Assembly: GCA_024330265.1 (NCBI GenBank)
Contig: JANDLT010000004.1
Span: forward strand, 62,001 to 126,000
DNA length: 64,000 bases
Reading direction: 5' to 3'
From: Pyrinomonadaceae bacterium MAG19_C2-C3
GTDB lineage: Bacteria; Acidobacteriota; Blastocatellia; Pyrinomonadales; Pyrinomonadaceae
Shown here piece by piece: positions 35,820 to 44,293 of this stretch (positions are counted from its first letter, which is position 1; each line of letters starts with the position of its first letter). The notes beneath the pieces are model-generated. The model worked only from the letters and a program-made list of their open reading frames with translations. It searched no databases and was not told the DNA's origin. Position numbers and translations under genes: made by a program.

Positions 35820-36095
35820 ATGATTGAACGTGAATTAGAAGTGATGGACAATGCGACGGAAGAAGCCAGTGACATCGCCGTCGCCGTCGCCGATTTGCGT
35901 GACACTCTGAACGGCAAGTCCGCCGACGAGATAAAGCAATCTCTCTCAACCCTCCTCGAACGCATTAACGGAATCGCCGATGTGTTGACGGCATTGAGCA
36001 TTGATTTGTTCAAAGTCAACGCGCAAATAAACGGCGCGGGCGACACCCGAAACAACGCCAATCAGGAATCGAATCAGGAAGCGGACGAAGCATGA
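35820..36095 (+). CDS. Small acidic helical protein upstream of response regulator
   Basis: 91 residues, mostly helical and acidic (MIERELEVMDNATEEASDIAVAVADLRDTLNGKSADEIKQSLSTLLERINGIADVLTALSIDL). No transmembrane helix or known domain. The ribosome site is GGGAG at 35808-35812. The stop overlaps the ATG of the response regulator (ATGA at 36092-36095), implying coupled translation and a shared role, perhaps as a phosphotransfer or binding partner (inference). Confidence 0.7.
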   Translation: MIERELEVMDNATEEASDIAVAVADLRDTLNGKSADEIKQSLSTLLERINGIADVLTALSIDLFKVNAQINGAGDTRNNANQESNQEADEA

Positions 36096-36487
36096 TAAGC
36101 AACGACACACAGCGCAAACCGACGATCTTAATTGTTGACGATTACGACGAATACCGCTTTACGATAAAGATGTTTTTAGAACGCAGTGGCTACGCGGTCG
36201 TCGAAGCCCAAGACGGGCAGCAAGCTCTTGATGTCGCGCTGGCTTCGCTTCCGGCGGTGATTCTGATGGACATCGGGTTGCCGGGTTTCGGCGGCATCGC
36301 GGTCACTAAAGAATTACGAAAAGAAAAATCACTGCAAAATTGTCCCATCATCGCCATCACCGCTTACGGCGCACAGGGGCTTCACGAAGAAGCACTGGCG
36401 GCGGGCTGCAATGAAGTTTATACCAAGCCGATTGAACTCGAATTACTCCGCCGGATTTTAGAGCGACACGGAGCATTTCCCGCCTAG
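36092..36487 (+). CDS. CheY-like single-domain response regulator
   Basis: 131 residues consisting only of a receiver domain: acidic pocket DD at 16-17 (TILIVDDYDEYRF), phospho-acceptor Asp 60 (ILMDIGLPGFGG), the Thr/Tyr switch AITAYG and conserved Lys in VYTKPIELELL. No output domain, so it acts by protein contact or in a phosphorelay. No histidine kinase gene is adjacent; the only partner visible is the overlapping small gene upstream. Confidence 0.92.
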   Translation: MISNDTQRKPTILIVDDYDEYRFTIKMFLERSGYAVVEAQDGQQALDVALASLPAVILMDIGLPGFGGIAVTKELRKEKSLQNCPIIAITAYGAQGLHEEALAAGCNEVYTKPIELELLRRILERHGAFPA

Positions 36488-36504
36488 AAATTAGCGAAGA
36501 ATTA

Positions 36505-36567
36505 ACAATGGATGAGGCGGGTTACGCAGAGTGATTGAATCTCTGCGTAACCCGCCTCATCCATTGT
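36505..36567. repeat. 27-bp stem hairpin
   Basis: Perfect arms 36505-36531 and 36541-36567 (core GGATGAGGCGGGTTACGCAG) with loop TGATTGAAT, 18 bases after the response-regulator stop. No T-tract follows. One of several unusually long stems in this window. Confidence 0.88.
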
Positions 36568-36708
36568 TGTTTGCCGGTTCATAAAGGTACGAAAAAAAAT
36601 TAAAAATTCGTGAGACTTTTCTTGCTCATTTCTCGCGTTAATAATTGTAAGTAAATTAGCGGTCGCCGTTTCCCCCGTGAACATGGCAACTCACGGACGT
36701 TTCTACTA

Positions 36709-37044
36709 ATGCCCGTGAAGAAACCGAAAGCACAGGGCAGACGGCTCACGGCTCAGATACTTACCCAGAACAAACTGCCCGAACCTAAGACAAGCCCCAA
36801 GCAGCATCCTCATCATGAAACTGCTTTGTCTGCCCCCCACACGAGAGAAGCGGTTGTCAAAGCCGCTTCTCTCCCGCCTCACACACGGGCTTTGATTGAG
36901 GCGTGGAAGAACTGCAAAAAGGGTGCTAGGGACATCGGACGATTTGAAAACCCGCCGCGAACACGGGTGAAACGCATGATTGCGATTGCCCTAAAACCTT
37001 CACCGGCGCGGACACGAGTTTTGATAATTTGGCGAATTTGTTGA
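36709..37044 (+). CDS. Doubtful basic ORF
   Basis: 111 codons, Lys/Arg/Pro-rich, with no recognised domain and no clear ribosome site. It covers a small hairpin (GAGAGAAGCGG, 36843-36853 with 36863-36873). The whole stretch 36568-37262 otherwise shows only the tandem CTCGTATAT near 37180. It may be non-coding leader sequence for the diguanylate cyclase gene. Confidence 0.2.
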   Translation: MPVKKPKAQGRRLTAQILTQNKLPEPKTSPKQHPHHETALSAPHTREAVVKAASLPPHTRALIEAWKNCKKGARDIGRFENPPRTRVKRMIAIALKPSPARTRVLIIWRIC

Positions 37045-37262
37045 ATGCTCAACAAAGCGTTCGACAGCGCAGAGGCGGTGTATCAGCGAGGGGTCGCCGC
37101 TTCTGCAAAAAACCAACGCCGACAGCTTTACCACCCGAATCGTTTTTGACTTCCTTCGCATCAAAACCGTTACCTTCCTCGTATATCTCGTATATCTCAA
37201 TTCCTACGAACGCGGGCGCGTGAAAGATAAAACTCGTTGCCTGCAATCAATTCAAGCGGGTG

Positions 37263-38288
37263 ATGAACGCCATGACGACAGCCGGACGCGGTTCTAAAAA
37301 ACATAACTTGATTTTGTTTGAACCGATGGCGGCGCGCAACGAAAATTCGCCGCACCACAATTCCGAACACGAACCTAAGCCTCACGCTCAAAAAAGGTTC
37401 AGTGGTTCTACGCACGCGAAAACAGCCCGCAGGAAACAAGAACTTTTACTTACCGACCACATCCCGCAATTAGTCGAACAGGTTCTAAGCCGTGCCGGAC
37501 ACGATGCCGAGAACTCAAGACGCTGGTGTTTGCGCGTCGCACGAAGCGATGGGCGAAGCCGCGCACGCGGGCATGTCTCACCGAGGCAGCTAATGGATAC
37601 ATATCAAGGTTTGCGAGAAAACGTTTTTCTACATCTCGACGCGGAGTTGGCGAGCGACAGGACAATAAACGCGGGCGAACGTAAAAGCATTTTTCAACGT
37701 CTCGGCAACGCCCTCGATGAAGCCGTGCGCGATGCGGTCAGTTCCTTTATGGTCGAACGGACGAAGAAACTGCAACGTCTCGCGCGCACTGATGGCTTGA
37801 CGAATCTTTATAATCACCGGACTTTCTACGAACGGCTCGAACAAGAAGCCCAACGCGCGGTTCGCTATGGCGCGCCGCTTTCAATCGCGTTGATAGACTT
37901 GGACAATTTCAAAATCGTCAACGACACGCTCGGTCATCAAAGCGGCGACAAATTGCTCAAGTTGTGCGCCGAAGTTTTACGAAAAGAACTGCGCGCGACC
38001 GATGTTGTGTGTCGCTATGGCGGCGACGAGTTTGCGATTATCCTACCGGAGACCGACCGCGACGAAGCCCGCGCTATCTTAAAAAGATTGCCCGCCAAGC
38101 TTGCCGAATGCGGTACACAACTCGGCGCGCCCGCGTGTTTCGGTATGAGTTTCGGGATTGCGACGCACCCCGATGATTGCTCCGCCACCGCCCTTGTTCA
38201 CTACGCCGATAAACTTCTGCTTAAAAACAAACGCCGCCATCACAGCCGCGACACGGGCAGACTCACCGCGCAAGCCGAAGCGTCTTGA
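37263..38288 (+). CDS. Diguanylate cyclase with RsbR-like N-terminal domain
   Basis: About 341 residues, no membrane helix, so cytoplasmic. After a basic disordered 55 residues, a helical domain (LLLTDHIPQLVEQVLSR, WCLRVARSDGRSRARGHVSPRQLMDTYQGLRENVF) resembles the RsbRD N-terminal domain of stress-sensing proteins. The GGDEF domain follows (LARTDGLTNLYNHRTFYERL) with the intact active site RYGGDEFAIILPETD and an inhibitory I-site RATD five residues before it, so c-di-GMP synthesis with product inhibition is expected. ATG 37263 is preferred over the overlapping GTG 37260. Confidence 0.9.
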   Translation: MNAMTTAGRGSKKHNLILFEPMAARNENSPHHNSEHEPKPHAQKRFSGSTHAKTARRKQELLLTDHIPQLVEQVLSRAGHDAENSRRWCLRVARSDGRSRARGHVSPRQLMDTYQGLRENVFLHLDAELASDRTINAGERKSIFQRLGNALDEAVRDAVSSFMVERTKKLQRLARTDGLTNLYNHRTFYERLEQEAQRAVRYGAPLSIALIDLDNFKIVNDTLGHQSGDKLLKLCAEVLRKELRATDVVCRYGGDEFAIILPETDRDEARAILKRLPAKLAECGTQLGAPACFGMSFGIATHPDDCSATALVHYADKLLLKNKRRHHSRDTGRLTAQAEAS

Positions 38289-38499
38289 TTGGGCGCGTCT
38301 CATCCGATAGTTATCGGGTTTAACCTCGCGGTAACAGAATCGTTCGCACGATTGAACATCACGGACGCAAAGCCCGACTTCCAACCAGCATTAACATCTT
38401 CATCATCGCTTGACATCGCCTAACTTCTTCGCAAAAGTTCAGCTTCAATAATCACGTCTTGAATTTGAACCCGAAGCTTTGCGAACGAAGCCCGAAGCG

Positions 38500-39780
38500 A
38501 TGACGATTCCGTTGTTTGACGAACCCGAAGAAGTTTCGGGCGATGCCGCGCTCGCGCCGCTTGCCGAGCGTATGCGCCCGCAGAGGCTCGAAGATTTCGT
38601 CGGGCAGAAGCATCTTATCGGAATTGAAAGCGGCTTGCGACGAACGCTTGCCAATCGCGGAAAGTTGCCGTCGTTGATTCTGTGGGGCGCGCCCGGCACG
38701 GGTAAGACGACGCTCGCGCGGATTCTGGCGATTGAGAGCGGGAAGCGGTTCGTGCAGCTTTCGGCGACTTTCGCGGGTGTCAAAGAATTGCGCGCGGCAA
38801 TCGTCGAAGCGCGTGAGATGCGCCGACGCGGGCGTGACACCATCATCTTTATTGACGAGATTCATCGCTTCAATAAATCACAACAGGACGCTTTGCTTCC
38901 GGCGGTCGAAGACGGCACGGTGACGCTTATCGGAGCGACAACCGAAAACCCGTCGTTTGAAGTCACGGGCGCGCTTCTCTCCCGTTCGCGCGTGCTGGCT
39001 TTGAAACCTCTGTCGGATGAAGACGTGACGCTTATTTTGCGGCGCGCGATTGATGATGAAGTCAAAGGCATTGCCAATCTAAAACCGCGCCTCACGGATG
39101 AATCGCTCGCGCGTCTGGCGCAGTCAAGCGGCGGCGATGCGCGCGTTGCGCTGACGGCTCTTGAGTCGGCGGTTGAAGCGACTCCGGCGAGCGCGGACGG
39201 AGAGCGCGAAGTGACGAACGAGATTCTCGAAGAAGCCTTGGGACGGGCGCGTTTCGCATATGACAAGGGCGGCGAGGAGCATTACAATCTCGCTTCCGCG
39301 CTCATCAAGTCAGTGCGAAACTCCGATGCGAACGCCGCGCTGTACTGGCTCGCGCGCCTCATTGAAGGCGGCGCAGACCCGATTTTCATTGCCCGCCGTT
39401 TATGCATTTTGGCTTCCGAAGACATCGGACTCGCCGACCCGCACGCCATCACGCACGCGGCATCGGCGGCGCACATCACGCACCTGATAGGGCTTCCCGA
39501 AGCTCTCTACCCGCTCGCGCAAACGACGATTTACCTTGCCCGCGCGCCGAAATCGAATCTCGTCAAAACGGCTTACTTTGCCGCCGCCGAAGACGCGCGT
39601 GAGACGGCGCGCGAAAGCGTGCCGCTTCATCTGCGAAACGCCATCACCAATCTGATGCGTTCACAGGGTTACGGCAAAGGCTATCGTTACGCCCACGATG
39701 ATGCGCGGGCGCGGGATGAGATGACGTGTTTGCCGGACAAATTGAGAGACAGAAAATATGTGCCGGATGATGAACGGTAA
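38500..39780 (+). CDS. rarA: Replication-associated recombination ATPase RarA (MgsA)
   Basis: About 426 residues; ATG 38500 preferred over TTG 38479. AAA+ clamp-loader-like ATPase acting at stalled forks. N-terminal LAERMRPQRLEDFVGQKHLIG, Walker A WGAPGTGKTT, Walker B IIFIDEIHRFNKSQQDALLPAVE, sensor 1 GATTENPSFEV, then the tetramerisation domain (DKGGEEHYNLASALIKSVRNSDANAALYWLARLIEGGADPIFIARRL) and YAHDDA end. Complete and typical in length. Confidence 0.95.
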   Translation: MTIPLFDEPEEVSGDAALAPLAERMRPQRLEDFVGQKHLIGIESGLRRTLANRGKLPSLILWGAPGTGKTTLARILAIESGKRFVQLSATFAGVKELRAAIVEAREMRRRGRDTIIFIDEIHRFNKSQQDALLPAVEDGTVTLIGATTENPSFEVTGALLSRSRVLALKPLSDEDVTLILRRAIDDEVKGIANLKPRLTDESLARLAQSSGGDARVALTALESAVEATPASADGEREVTNEILEEALGRARFAYDKGGEEHYNLASALIKSVRNSDANAALYWLARLIEGGADPIFIARRLCILASEDIGLADPHAITHAASAAHITHLIGLPEALYPLAQTTIYLARAPKSNLVKTAYFAAAEDARETARESVPLHLRNAITNLMRSQGYGKGYRYAHDDARARDEMTCLPDKLRDRKYVPDDER

Positions 39781-39789
39781 GCCGAGTAA

Positions 39790-39995
39790 CTCACTTTACG
39801 CGGCAGACGAAGTTTCGCGGCTCTGCCGCCTGATGTGTGGTGAGGCTGCCGCCTCACCGTGAAGCGTATTAGAAGGTCTTCGAGGCTATGCCTCGAACGC
39901 GGGCGGCGTAGCCGCCATAAATTTCTGGGGCGAGCCGGAAAGGCATAGCCTTTCCGCACATCGGGCGGCACAGCCGTTCCACTGCGTAAGATGAG
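39790..39995. repeat. MITE-like element 3 (CTCACC family, cargo type II)
   Basis: 206 bp between CTCACTTTACGCGG and TGCGTAAGATGAG. Flanks CGAGTAA (39783-39789) and TGAATAA (39996-40002) agree at 5 of 7 positions, a decayed duplication. The interior matches elements 2 and 6 (GCGGCTCTGCCGCCTGATGT..., GGCGGCGTAGCCGCC, GGAAAGGCATAGCCTTTCC). It fills most of the 269-base gap between rarA and the CoA-ligase gene. Confidence 0.85.
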
Positions 39996-40049
39996 TGAAT
40001 AATCCGATAAAACGCATCTCCAAATTATGAAGACGATACGAACGACGAT

Positions 40050-42077
40050 ATGAACGACGCACAAGCTTCATCAAACATCGAGTGGCAACCGACTCCCGAC
40101 ATCATCGAACGGGCGCGCGTCACGCAATTTATCAAGCAGTGCGGAGCGCGTGACTTCGCGGACATGCACTGCCGCTCCATTGCTGATGTCGCGTGGTTCA
40201 CCGAACAGACGCTTCGCTTTTTGGACGTGAAATGTGACCCGCCTTATACAAACATTCTCGACGTGTCGCGGGGCAAAGCGTGGGCGCGGTGGTGCGTCGG
40301 CGGGGGACTCAACATCTCGGCGCGGTGCGTTGATTATCATTTGGGTTCAAAGGTCGCAGACCAACCGGCGGTGATTTGGGAAGGCGAAGAAGGCGGGCAA
40401 GACGAACTTAGTTACAGTGAGCTTCATCACGAAGTCGTCTGTTTTGCCGCCGGACTAAGACATCTCGGCATCACACGCGGCGACAGCATAGGGATTCATT
40501 TGCCGATGATGCCGGAAACAATCATCGCCCTTCTCGCAATCGCGCGCATCAGTGCGATTGCCGTTCCGGTGTTCTCCGGTTACGGGGCGGCGGCGATTGC
40601 GGCGCGTTTGCAGGACACCGAAGCGAAAGCCTTGATAACGTGTGACGGCTTCCCGCGTCGCGGCAAAATCGTTGAAGCGTTCTCCACCGCCCAGAGAGCG
40701 GCGCATGAGTGTCCGACGATTCAACACCTCATCGTCGTGCGGCGCACCACGCGACCGCTTCTTTACTCCAAAAAAGACACCTCAATTTGGACACATGTAA
40801 TTGCCGAAGGCGAGCGAATCATCCGCATCGAATCTCGCGCGAAAAGTAAAAGTTCATCAAAAAACTCGCCCGCTTTGAGTCGCATCGAACCGACAAATGC
40901 GGAAGACCCTTTGATGATTCTCTACACATCGGGAACGACCGGAAAGCCGAAAGGCATAGTGCATTCGCACTGCGGTTTTCCGGTAAAGGCGGCGCAGGAT
41001 ATGGCGTTCGGTTGTGACGTAAAAGAGGGAACGCGCATCTGTTGGGTGACGGACATCGGTTGGATGATGGGGGCGTGGCTGATTTATGGAGCGTGTATTT
41101 TAGGGGCGACGATTGTGCTGTATGACGGCGCGCCGGATTATCCGCAACCTGATAGGTTATGGGATTTTTGCGCGCGTCATAAAGTCGAAGTCTTGGGCAT
41201 CTCGCCTTCGTTGATACGCGCTCTGGCGGCGTGCGGCGATGAATTGCCAAAAGCTCACGATTTATCAAACCTGAAAATGTTCGCCTCGACCGGCGAAGCT
41301 TGGGATGAAGCTTCGTGGTGGTGGTTGTTTGAAAAAGTCGGCGGGAAGCGGTTGCCAATAATCAATTATTCGGGTGGGACGGAAATCTCCGGCGGCATCT
41401 TGATGGGCAGTCCTGTGTTAAGTCAGAAGCCGTGTTCGTTTCCGGCGGCGTGTCTTGGAATGAGTGCTGACACGGTTGATGAAGCGGGGAACAGCGTCAG
41501 TGAAACCGTCGGTGAACTCGTGATACGCGAGCCTTGGATTGGCATGGCACGCGGCTTCTGGAAAGACCCTGAGCGATACCTCGAAACTTACTGGCAGAGA
41601 TTTCCAGACGTTTGGGTTCATGGCGATTGGGCGGAGCGCGATGCCGATGGTCACTGGTACATACGCGGGCGAAGCGACGACACTTTGAAGATTGCCGGAA
41701 AGCGGGTCGGACCCGCCGAAGTAGAATCTATTTTGATTCAACATGAAAGCGTCATCGAAGCCGCCGTCATCGGTGTGCCGGATGAAAAGAAAGGCACACG
41801 CATGATTGCCTTCTGTGTCTTGAAAGATAAAAGCGCGGGGGATGAAAACTTGAGTGCGCTTTTGCGTGAAGCCGTCGGCACATCGCTCGGCAAACCGCTT
41901 CGCCCTGATAGTGTTCACTTCGTTCCGGCGTTGCCGAAAACGCGCAATGCCAAAACCATGCGGCGCGTCATCCGCGCGGCTTATTTGAACGAAGCACCCG
42001 GCGACGTTTCCGCGTTGGAAAATCCCGAATCGCTGGCGGGCGTCACGAACTCGAACACAAATTTAACGTCCGCTTAA
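40050..42077 (+). CDS. AMP-dependent acyl-CoA synthetase (acetyl-CoA synthetase-like)
   Basis: 675 residues of the ANL superfamily. It adenylates a short acyl group and transfers it to CoA. N-terminal ACAS-type segment ([37 protein letters not shown]), ATP-binding A3 [21 protein letters not shown]5 [12 protein letters not shown]7 [36 protein letters not shown] and a modified A10 [14 protein letters not shown] carrying the catalytic Lys. The substrate is probably acetate, propionate or a similar short acid; exact choice is not readable. Isolated gene. Confidence 0.9.
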   Translation: MNDAQASSNIEWQPTPDIIERARVTQFIKQCGARDFADMHCRSIADVAWFTEQTLRFLDVKCDPPYTNILDVSRGKAWARWCVGGGLNISARCVDYHLGSKVADQPAVIWEGEEGGQDELSYSELHHEVVCFAAGLRHLGITRGDSIGIHLPMMPETIIALLAIARISAIAVPVFSGYGAAAIAARLQDTEAKALITCDGFPRRGKIVEAFSTAQRAAHECPTIQHLIVVRRTTRPLLYSKKDTSIWTHVIAEGERIIRIESRAKSKSSSKNSPALSRIEPTNAEDPLMILYTSGTTGKPKGIVHSHCGFPVKAAQDMAFGCDVKEGTRICWVTDIGWMMGAWLIYGACILGATIVLYDGAPDYPQPDRLWDFCARHKVEVLGISPSLIRALAACGDELPKAHDLSNLKMFASTGEAWDEASWWWLFEKVGGKRLPIINYSGGTEISGGILMGSPVLSQKPCSFPAACLGMSADTVDEAGNSVSETVGELVIREPWIGMARGFWKDPERYLETYWQRFPDVWVHGDWAERDADGHWYIRGRSDDTLKIAGKRVGPAEVESILIQHESVIEAAVIGVPDEKKGTRMIAFCVLKDKSAGDENLSALLREAVGTSLGKPLRPDSVHFVPALPKTRNAKTMRRVIRAAYLNEAPGDVSALENPESLAGVTNSNTNLTSA

Positions 42078-42085
42078 TTCGCGTT

Positions 42086-42928
42086 TCAACGGGCGGCGAA
42101 GCGGCGTGAACGAGTTCCGATGTGGATGTGCGCTCCGGTCGCAGAGCCGCTGACGGCGCGACGGAACGCGAAAAACGGGATGTTGCGCGCAATGAGAAAT
42201 TCGATGACCGCGCGCCCTTCCGTGCTGTCTGGATGAAGGGAAACGTCCATCGCGTTGAAGTGCGCGAAGCCGAGTTGGTTATGCGTCGCGGTCTGTCCGA
42301 ACGCGCTAACGGGAAGGTTGCGATTGAAGCGTGCGCGAAAGAAGTTTTGAATTGAGGCGGCTTCCGCGAGTGTCCATGAACCGCGTCCCGGCGAATAAAA
42401 ATAGGCGACGGTGCGAACGGTTAAAAACCTTGTCGCGGCGGAAGAAGTAGAGTTGGGAACTGATGAGTTGACAGAGGCGGGCAAGGGTTCGGGTTCGTCC
42501 GGGATGCTGGCTTCCGCGAGGAGGTTATCAGCTTCCGTGATGCGCGCTTGGGTCGCTTCGAGTTGGGCGCGGGCGGTTGTGATTCTGTTTTGCGCTTCGG
42601 TGAGTGCGCTTTTTGAAATCAAACCTTCCGCGTAAAGTCCGCCCTGCTTCGCGGCTTCGGCTTCAACGCGCTTTAACCCGACTTCGTAAAGCGCAACCAA
42701 TTCGCTCGCCTGCTTCTTGTAGTTTTCCGTCGCCGCGATAAGGGCATCAAGTTCTTTCTGTCGCGCCGCTTTCGCTGTTTGTGCCGCGCTTGGTTTAGGC
42801 TTCGCGGTTTGCCGTGCGCGGCGATTCTTTTGAGCAAACGTGGGCGCACAACTTAACCAGACAATCAGCATCAAGATGAAAGCGAGATAAGGAGTCTTGT
42901 TGACGTGTGCGGTGTCTGTTAATTTCAT
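42086..42928 (-). CDS. Exported coiled-coil protein with M15-peptidase-like C-terminus
   Basis: 280 residues from ATG 42928. Signal sequence (ending TFAQ), a long helical coiled coil (KELDALIAATENYKKQASELVALYEVGLKRVEAEAAKQGG through ARITEADNLLAE) reminiscent of outer-membrane efflux helices, a Pro/Ser linker, then a compact C-terminal domain with HNQLGFAHFNAMDVSLHP and GAHIHIG. The H...D...H-x-H layout resembles D-Ala-D-Ala-type M15 or similar zinc peptidases; an envelope remodelling role is inferred. Convergent with the CoA-ligase gene, only 8 bases apart. Confidence 0.75.
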   Translation of the reverse strand: MKLTDTAHVNKTPYLAFILMLIVWLSCAPTFAQKNRRARQTAKPKPSAAQTAKAARQKELDALIAATENYKKQASELVALYEVGLKRVEAEAAKQGGLYAEGLISKSALTEAQNRITTARAQLEATQARITEADNLLAEASIPDEPEPLPASVNSSVPNSTSSAATRFLTVRTVAYFYSPGRGSWTLAEAASIQNFFRARFNRNLPVSAFGQTATHNQLGFAHFNAMDVSLHPDSTEGRAVIEFLIARNIPFFAFRRAVSGSATGAHIHIGTRSRRFAAR

Positions 42929-42975
42929 CAAGGGTGGCGCGCGTGTGATGTGTAGAAATTATTGAAGGAAAAATA

Positions 42976-43246
42976 GTAACTACTCAGCCGCGTTCACGCG
43001 GCTTTCCGCGAAAGCGGCACTTAGACCAGCCGTTTGACTGCTGGTGAAGATTGCAACCAAACTCAGTAGCCCGTTTCTAACGGGCTTTCGTATGAGGCTT
43101 GAGCCGTTCGGGTAATTGTGGCTAAAGCCGGATGAGAGAAGGATGTTAAAACGCCCTTGCAAATTTATTGACCTCGCTGCCCAGCCGTCAAACGGCTGGT
43201 CTATCTGCCCTTCGGGGAAGTCGTCTGAAGACGACTGAATAGTTAC
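42976..43246. repeat. MITE-like element 4 (GTAACTAYTCAG ends, cargo type I)
   Basis: 271 bp with inverted ends GTAACTACTCAG and CTGAATAGTTAC, different from the CTCACC family, and an exact 8-bp direct repeat GAAAAATA on both sides (42968-42975, 43247-43254). Yet its interior uses the same phrases as elements 1 and 5: TTTCCGCGAAAGCGGCACTT, CCAGCCGTTTGACTGCTGG and GATGTTAAAACGCCC. It fills the 348-base gap; nothing else is seen there. Confidence 0.85.
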
Positions 43247-43276
43247 GAAAAATAAAGGTAAAAGTTTAGTTTCTAT

Positions 43277-43987
43277 ATGACCGGCATGACGCTTCATCAA
43301 CCTGATTTTGAAACCGAAATCAGCGAACTGCTAAGACTCGAAAATGCTTTGTCGGCGCGCCGTGAAGAACTTGCGACGTTGCAAGATGAGATGCGTCAAT
43401 TTCGTGAACGATACGTTGAAATCGTTGGCGAGAGGCTTGCCGAACTTGCCGAAGTCGAACGCCGAATCGCGGCGATTGAAAAACTCGCATCGCCCGATGA
43501 TGAGACGCAAGCGACGGACGAAGTTGATAACGACTTCTTTTCACAAAGGACGCCAAAGGAAAATTCATCGGTGCGGAAACTGTTCTGGTCAATCGCCAAA
43601 CTATTTCACCCCGACTTCGCGGGCGACGACACGGACGAACGTGAGCGGCGACACGCGATTATGGCGGAAGCGAGTTGCGCTTACCAAGAAGGCGACGCCG
43701 AACGCCTGACCGCGCTGTTGAGCGACGATGCGTTTCTCTCGTCATGCGTTTCGACGAGTAGTGAAACCGATGATGAGATGACACTCGCGCGCCGTCTGTC
43801 GCGCGTGCGTGAGCAACTCGGCACGGTTGAATACGGTATTCGTCGAATTAAACAAGACGGGTTTTATCAAATGAAAATCCGCGTTGATGATGATGCGGCG
43901 CGCGGACGCGATGCGCTGGCAGAAATGGCGGCGCGCATCAATAAAAACATCTTTCAAGCGCGTCTCAAACTTGACCAATTCGGATAA
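43277..43987 (+). CDS. Coiled-coil protein with J-domain-like HPD motif
   Basis: 236 residues, cytoplasmic. The N-terminal coiled coil (LLRLENALSARREELATLQDEMRQFRERYVEIVGERLAELAEVERRIAAIEKLA) is followed by a region resembling helices II-III of a DnaJ domain: VRKLFWSIAKLFHPDFAGDDTDERERRHAIMAEASCAYQEGDAERLTALL, with the invariant His-Pro-Asp. It could recruit DnaK to an unknown client (inference). The C-terminal part is helical. In-frame ATG 43286 is an alternative start. Confidence 0.8.
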   Translation: MTGMTLHQPDFETEISELLRLENALSARREELATLQDEMRQFRERYVEIVGERLAELAEVERRIAAIEKLASPDDETQATDEVDNDFFSQRTPKENSSVRKLFWSIAKLFHPDFAGDDTDERERRHAIMAEASCAYQEGDAERLTALLSDDAFLSSCVSTSSETDDEMTLARRLSRVREQLGTVEYGIRRIKQDGFYQMKIRVDDDAARGRDALAEMAARINKNIFQARLKLDQFG

Positions 43988-43997
43988 GCGTTTATAA

Positions 43998-44293
43998 CTC
44001 ACCTTACGCGATTCTGGTTTTCAGCCCGATTCATCGGGCTTTCCGCGCGAGCGGCACTTAGCCACGCGATTTCATCGCGTGGACACAGGGCGCGAAAACC
44101 TCACAGGGCGTTTTAACGTCCTTGTGGAATGGGCGGCTTCAGCCAAACGCTAAAGCGGGAACGGGAAGGACGTTAAAACGCCCTCGAATGTTCAACTCGC
44201 GCCCTGTCCAGCCGTCAAACGGAACCTGTCTAAATGCCGCTTCGCGGAAAGCTCGATGAATCGGGCTGGAAATCATGACCTGCGTAAGGTGAG
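43998..44293. repeat. MITE-like element 5 (CTCACC family, cargo type I)
   Basis: 296 bp with ends CTCACCTTACGCG and TGCGTAAGGTGAG and a perfect 7-bp duplication TTTATAA (43991-43997, 44294-44300). The interior carries AGCCCGATTCATCGGGCT, CCACGCGATTTCATCGCGTGG and the GGGCGTTTTAACGTCC pair, as in element 1. The last 64 bases are translated as the C-terminus of the minus-strand M1 aminopeptidase. Confidence 0.9.

Noticed and set aside
38290-38480. tRNA or other structured RNA gene
   Set aside because: No T-loop GTTCRA motif with a matching acceptor stem here or in the other gaps; only the weak GEMM-like string remains.
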